From: Cytophagales bacterium | Lineage (GTDB): Bacteria; Bacteroidota; Bacteroidia; Cytophagales; Cyclobacteriaceae | DNA: 64,000 nucleotides | NCBI GenBank assembly: GCA_033344775.1 | Contig: JAWPMT010000007.1 | Coordinates: forward strand, 186,001-250,000 | Direction: 5' to 3' | Shown here: piece by piece, positions 60,014-64,000 of the stretch | How positions within the stretch are numbered: the stretch's first letter is position 1 | Layout of the letters: every line of letters starts with the position of its first letter | Made by a program: the position numbers and the translations under genes | Notes under the pieces: model-generated | Seen by the model: only the letters and a program-made list of their open reading frames with translations | What the model was told of the DNA's origin: nothing | The model's database searches: none

Positions 60014-61372
60014 CTATTTGAACAAAAAGCCGAAAGCTTCCTTTACCAATTTTCCCTCTTTGATCTTTAATGAACCAACCTTCAATTTTTCTGGACCTGA
60101 AGGAATAATTGCGTTCTCAAATCCGAGTTTCTGTGCCTCTGCCACTCGATTTTCCAGTCGATTTACTCTTCTCAATTCTCCTCCAAGGCCTACTTCACCG
60201 ATGACGCAGGTATTCTCAAGCATTTCCAGGTCATGAAACGAGGAATATACAGCGGCACAGACCGCCAGGTCCAGTGAGGTATCATTGACTTTGATGCCCC
60301 CGGTAATATTGAGGAAGACATCCTGCGTACTCAATCGAATGCCCATGCGTTTTTCCAACACAGCGAGCAACATGTGCAGACGTTTGATATCAAATCCGGT
60401 TGCACTGCGTTGCGGAGTGCCAAAGGTCGCGGGACTCACAAGGGCCTGCACTTCAATTAATAAAGGTCGATTACCTTCCATGGAAGCGCCTATGGCGACA
60501 CCTGAAGTGCCTTCTGATTGTTCAGACAGCAGCATTTCGGAAGGGTTTTTAACCTCTTCCAGGCCATCACCCTGCATTTTGTAAATACCCAGTTCTGAGG
60601 TAGAGCCAAAACGGTTTTTGATGGTCCGCAAAATACGATAGGTCATGTTGCGGTCGCCTTCAAACTGCAAGACCGTATCGACCATGTGTTCCAGTACTTT
60701 TGGACCTGCAATGTTACCTTCTTTGTTGATGTGGCCGATCAGAAAGACTGGCACATTATTTTGTTTCGCATATTGCATGAGTTGCCCAGTACATTCCCTT
60801 ACCTGCGTAATTGATCCTGGAGCAGCCTCCAGCTTCGAAGTATGCAGGGTTTGAATAGAATCAATAACCAGGAGGTTTGGGCCCAACTCTGCTACATGAT
60901 TGAAAATGTCATCCAGTGAGGTTTCTGAAAGCAAATAGCAACTGGTAGCCACGATGCCTAGCCGATCTGCCCGTAATTTGATCTGTTGTGGGCTTTCTTC
61001 ACCAGAAACGTATAAAACTTTTTGCTCTTTGAGTCGAATGGCCAGCTGCAGTAGTAGGGTACTTTTACCAATGCCGGGTTCTCCGCCGATCAGGATCAGG
61101 GAACCGGGTACGATACCGCCTCCAAGTACGCGATCCAGTTCTTCATCACCACTGCTTTCGCGTTTGTGTTTTTCTGCCGTGATTTCATTGAGTAAGGTGG
61201 GCGCGTTACCTGATTTTCCTTTCGAAGTGGCCCATGCAGGCACAGCCGATGAAGGAGAAACAACTTCTTCCAGATAAGTATTCCATTCTCCACATGCCGG
61301 ACATTTTCCTACCCATTTGGGTGACTCAGCACCACAATTCTGACAATAAAAGACGGTTTTTTGCTTGGCCAA
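60014..61372 (-). CDS. radA: DNA repair protein RadA
   Basis: RadA (Sms) is a RecA-like ATPase that migrates branched DNA in recombination. From the TTG at 61372 it has 452 residues: a zinc finger C10/C13/C24/C27 (YCQNCGAE and GKCPACGEW), Walker A GGEPGIGKST, the RadA signature TIKNRFGSTSELG, and a Lon-like domain with ATGFDIKRLHMLLAVLEKR and GGIKVNDTSLDLAVCAAV. An ATG at 61459 would overlap the upstream lipoprotein gene by 52 bases and adds non-conserved residues. Its end is one base past the stop of the convergent DUF5723 gene. Confidence 0.95.
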   Translation of the reverse strand: MAKQKTVFYCQNCGAESPKWVGKCPACGEWNTYLEEVVSPSSAVPAWATSKGKSGNAPTLLNEITAEKHKRESSGDEELDRVLGGGIVPGSLILIGGEPGIGKSTLLLQLAIRLKEQKVLYVSGEESPQQIKLRADRLGIVATSCYLLSETSLDDIFNHVAELGPNLLVIDSIQTLHTSKLEAAPGSITQVRECTGQLMQYAKQNNVPVFLIGHINKEGNIAGPKVLEHMVDTVLQFEGDRNMTYRILRTIKNRFGSTSELGIYKMQGDGLEEVKNPSEMLLSEQSEGTSGVAIGASMEGNRPLLIEVQALVSPATFGTPQRSATGFDIKRLHMLLAVLEKRMGIRLSTQDVFLNITGGIKVNDTSLDLAVCAAVYSSFHDLEMLENTCVIGEVGLGGELRRVNRLENRVAEAQKLGFENAIIPSGPEKLKVGSLKIKEGKLVKEAFGFLFK

Positions 61373-61407
61373 AAGTTTTTTGGCGAAGGTAGTGTTTCTG
61401 TTTTGGA

Positions 61408-61734
61408 TTAAGTCCTTTCGATGATCGAAGTTATTTCGACGATGCGTCCTACCATGCAAATACTGAATAGATTATCTACTTCAATATATTCCACGCAAAC
61501 AGGGAGACCTTCTGTCAATTCGATCTCAAAATCATCCAGATTGATAGGCTCCAATGTGGTGTCATCATCGAGTTGTATGACCCAACCACAGCCATCAAAA
61601 CCGGTCTCATTGAACAACGTTCCACTGGCGCAATCCAGGTTCGGTTCATCATCCTTACAACCAATGAAAATAATGGCGATCAAGAGTAACCCTTTCAGAG
61701 AGATTTCCAGGTTTGATATTTGATTTTGGCTCAT
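61408..61734 (-). CDS. small lipoprotein of unknown function
   Basis: A 108-residue lipoprotein: signal LLLIAIIFIG-C, Cys 26, followed by KDDEPN. The rest has three further Cys-rich spots (LDCASGTLFNETGFDGCGWVIQ, LPVCVEYIEVDNLFSICMVGRIVEI), which could form disulphides in the periplasm. Small Bacteroidota lipoproteins with CGWxIQLDD are common, but no function is known to me. It lies 35 bases upstream of the preferred radA start on the same strand and may share its transcript. Confidence 0.75.
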   Translation of the reverse strand: MSQNQISNLEISLKGLLLIAIIFIGCKDDEPNLDCASGTLFNETGFDGCGWVIQLDDDTTLEPINLDDFEIELTEGLPVCVEYIEVDNLFSICMVGRIVEITSIIERT

Positions 61735-61811
61735 GGTATAAGGATTTCTTCATGAGTGGCGAAAGTCGTGCCAGAAGTCGAAAGATGGTAAAATACCCAG
61801 TCGTTAAACCT

Positions 61812-64000
61812 CTAAAATTGCACGCCGAAGGACAAATAAAAGCTTCGGGGAGTAGCCGGAATAATGCCTGGACCGGGATAGCTTTCTGCCCGACGGGTAA
61901 AATACTTCTCGTCTGTCAGGTTATTGATGCCACCGGTCATTTTATAGCGATCCATTCGATATTCCAGAGATACATCCATCACATGATAGGAAGGGATCAG
62001 GCCGGTAAGGGCGCTAGGATTTCGGACGGAATTGGTCGCATCGGAGAATTGCTCTCCCAAATAGGAAAATTGATAGGAAGCTTTCAGGTTTTTCCAGGAG
62101 TAATTCAAGCCACCTCGAAACATCACACTGGGCACATATTCAACGTTGCTGCCTTCAATCGCCGCATCCATGGAACGGATGTAGGTCGCATCGATCAGGG
62201 ACAGGTTACCGAAAACCGATAGTCGTGTATCTTCATTTGACCGTCGCAGCAACTTCAATACGTCTGCCTCGAGATATGCTTCTAATCCGATATGTCTGGA
62301 GTCTCCTACATTGGTTCTGAAAAGGAGGGTGCTGGCAGGTGGTAGGAGGACACCAATTCGATCATTGTACTTCAGGAAAAATAAGCTGATGTCTACGTTG
62401 AGCCAATCCAGAATTGACCCACGAATACCCAGATCGGCATTAAAGCCATTTTCATCTGTGATCATACTATCTAGCAGAAAATTCGGATTGTTAAGCCGCA
62501 GATCACTGAAAGTGACAGACCGGAAATTTTCAGAGATGTTAGCGTAAAGGTTTAAATCATCTTTTAGGTAATAGCTGGACCCAAGTCCAAATAGCATGAA
62601 TGATCGATTGACGGAGCGATCTTCGGTGAAGGTGTTTTGAGCTTCAATATTTCCGGCAAAATCCCTCACAATTTGTTTCCAGGTTCCTTCAGAATCTGTT
62701 CGGATGTGCTCAAACCTGATCCCTGGGGTTACACTGAATTTTTCAGAAAGGTTCAGGACATTTTCAGCGAATGCCGCATAATTCTGACTGGGGAAGTCAT
62801 AATCGAATGCCTCCAGGTCTTCAGGGTTTAGAAAACTGAAATCAGCATCTGCGGCAGCACTGGCATCTCCCTGGCGTCGGTCGGTCAAGCCTTTGTAGTA
62901 GCGGCCTCCCACCACAACGGCAGATTGTAAGCCTGCAAAATCAAAGTATTGTATCAATCGGGTTTCAGTCCCAAAGTTGCGAAACTGATCGCTGATCAAA
63001 GTGCGGTTGCTGTTAGGGTCGTCCAATCGTGAAATCTGCTCCAAATTCCCCAGTGCATCCCTGCGGGAGATGAGTCCGAAGTTTCGGATGTTCAGTTTGG
63101 TTTTCGGGGTGAATTGTAAGTCAATAGTGCCAGCCAATAGATTCCATGATACCTGGAACCAGTTGCGACTTCTTCTCGAAGCACTCAGGTTGCCTTGCTG
63201 AAAATCCAGGTCCGTCAGCCCACCGGGTTGTTGCGCCTGATAGTTGAGGTAAGAGTATTCGAAACCCAGTTTCAAACGTTCGGTTGGCTGATAACCTAAT
63301 CGTGTAAAACCTAATTGTGCATCGAAGGACGAATTGTTTCGCCAACCATCACCTTGTCGATATTGGAAGTAGCCGTAGTAATCGATTTTATCGTTTCGTC
63401 CGCCTACACTTGCAAACGAATTCAGTAAACCAAATGATCCAACGGCTTGTTCCAGGTTGACTTCCACCGGTTTTTCTGGCGCTTCTTTGATTTTGAAATT
63501 CAACATCCCTCCAAACTGAGTACCGTATTGTAAAGACGCTGCGCCGCGCACCACTTCTATGCGTTCCACGGCTTGCAGGGCGGGCAGATAATAGCTTTCG
63601 GGATACCCTAAGGCATCGGCGCTCATGTCATAGCCGTTTTGCCGGGTATTGAAATTGGCTGTCCGACTAGGTCCTAAACCACGTGCAGCAATGTCCAGTT
63701 GCAAACCAGCAAAATCACTTTCCCAAATGTTGAGACCGGGTACTTTGGCGAAGATCTGTCTGGCATTGTTGGCCACTTTATTGGCAGCAAAATCATCCAG
63801 TACAATGAGTTCGTTTTTCTTGGCTTCATAAATGGCAAAGCCATCTACAGCTTGTAGACGGGAGATGCCAATGGTAGATCGACTGTTGTCCGTAACCTCT
63901 ACAACCTCGAGATTTTGAACAAGCTCTTCCATGAAGAAATTCAGTTTTCCGTCCTGTTTCAGATCGATTTTCTCAGTGGCAGGGGCAAGACCAAAATAAA
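61812..64000 (-). CDS. TonB-dependent receptor, FecA-like (N-terminus cut by window edge)
   Basis: An outer-membrane receptor that imports an iron chelate or similar ligand with TonB energy. The frame is open through the window edge at 64000; the visible first residues, YFGLAPATEKIDLKQDGKLNFFMEELVQNLEVVEV (in part KIDLKQDGKLNFF), look like the end of an N-terminal carboxypeptidase-like regulatory domain, so the gene starts outside. The plug domain follows (AAIF-like VPGLNIWESDFAGLQ, RGLGPSRTANFNTRQNGYDM, VERIEVVRGAASLQYG), then a barrel ending YLSFGVQF. Fe(III)-dicitrate-type specificity is tentative. About 729 residues lie in the window. Confidence 0.93.
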   Translation of the reverse strand, partial: YFGLAPATEKIDLKQDGKLNFFMEELVQNLEVVEVTDNSRSTIGISRLQAVDGFAIYEAKKNELIVLDDFAANKVANNARQIFAKVPGLNIWESDFAGLQLDIAARGLGPSRTANFNTRQNGYDMSADALGYPESYYLPALQAVERIEVVRGAASLQYGTQFGGMLNFKIKEAPEKPVEVNLEQAVGSFGLLNSFASVGGRNDKIDYYGYFQYRQGDGWRNNSSFDAQLGFTRLGYQPTERLKLGFEYSYLNYQAQQPGGLTDLDFQQGNLSASRRSRNWFQVSWNLLAGTIDLQFTPKTKLNIRNFGLISRRDALGNLEQISRLDDPNSNRTLISDQFRNFGTETRLIQYFDFAGLQSAVVVGGRYYKGLTDRRQGDASAAADADFSFLNPEDLEAFDYDFPSQNYAAFAENVLNLSEKFSVTPGIRFEHIRTDSEGTWKQIVRDFAGNIEAQNTFTEDRSVNRSFMLFGLGSSYYLKDDLNLYANISENFRSVTFSDLRLNNPNFLLDSMITDENGFNADLGIRGSILDWLNVDISLFFLKYNDRIGVLLPPASTLLFRTNVGDSRHIGLEAYLEADVLKLLRRSNEDTRLSVFGNLSLIDATYIRSMDAAIEGSNVEYVPSVMFRGGLNYSWKNLKASYQFSYLGEQFSDATNSVRNPSALTGLIPSYHVMDVSLEYRMDRYKMTGGINNLTDEKYFTRRAESYPGPGIIPATPRSFYLSFGVQF

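Noticed and set aside
1-64000. CRISPR array, prophage, integron or insertion sequence
   Set aside because: No regularly spaced direct repeats, transposase, integrase or phage structural gene was seen anywhere in the window.
1-64000. tRNA or rRNA genes
   Set aside because: Intergenic gaps were read for cloverleaf-like sequence and rRNA landmarks and none were found; a tool-based scan would be more sensitive.

Overview
The window is a stretch of chromosome from a member of the Bacteroidota, most likely a marine Cytophagales relative (Reichenbachiella/Fulvivirga/Ekhidna-like; the genus is inference). The evidence is a fused SecDF, a type IX secretion C-terminal sorting domain on a papain-like protease, acidic residues after the lipobox cysteine of a lipoprotein, a bacterial GH3-family enzyme, BatD- and DUF5723-type proteins, a TonB-dependent receptor, frequent TTG/GTG starts with little Shine-Dalgarno sequence, and TAnnTTTG-type -7 boxes. 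There is no tRNA, rRNA, CRISPR array or prophage. Most of the region is ordinary core chromosome.

Layout. 1-5.4 kb: the 5' part of leuC, a helical-repeat protein, a lipoprotein, thioredoxin and a zinc-ribbon membrane protein. 5.4-7.0 kb: two palindromic intergenic elements around an atypical SDR gene, then a decayed GIY-YIG nuclease gene. 7.0-10.2 kb: a haaO-kynU-kmo operon for the lower kynurenine pathway. 10.2-17 kb: TerB-like protein, CrtD/CrtI-type carotenoid desaturase, MltF-like lytic transglycosylase, dxs, scpA and ndk. 17-25.7 kb: a + strand run with an NrnA-like DHH phosphoesterase, two FKBP-type lipoproteins, rdgB, uridine-kinase-like, secDF and small proteins. 25.7-33 kb: a - strand run with a COG2509 flavoprotein, Nfu, a dicarboxylate/glutamate symporter, aroC and a BatD fusion.

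33-41.5 kb is rich in regulation: a PadR regulator coupled to an FtsX/MacB-like permease, a THUMP-like methyltransferase, and an ECF sigma/anti-sigma operon that continues into a DUF4097-type protein and two predicted outer-membrane proteins. 41.6-47.9 kb looks accessory: a leaderless, mostly helical protein resembling alpha-pore-forming toxins (ClyA/HBL/XaxA type), an M20 peptidase, a T9SS-exported papain-like protease, a glycosyltransferase and a small beta-rich protein of unknown function. 47.9-61.7 kb returns to housekeeping: hemH, VTT membrane protein, recJ, lptB, GH3, RluD-type pseudouridine synthase, ACC-deaminase-like PLP enzyme, a lipoprotein/outer-membrane pair and radA. A FecA-like TonB receptor runs off the right edge.

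The most notable non-coding signal is a family of palindromic elements with ends like CGTCATTGCG or CGTCATGCCGG, in three copies, one of them directly upstream of the broken GIY-YIG gene. The most notable protein is the alpha-PFT-like one at 41651-42805. All functional calls come from reading the sequence and recalling family motifs; no database search was run.
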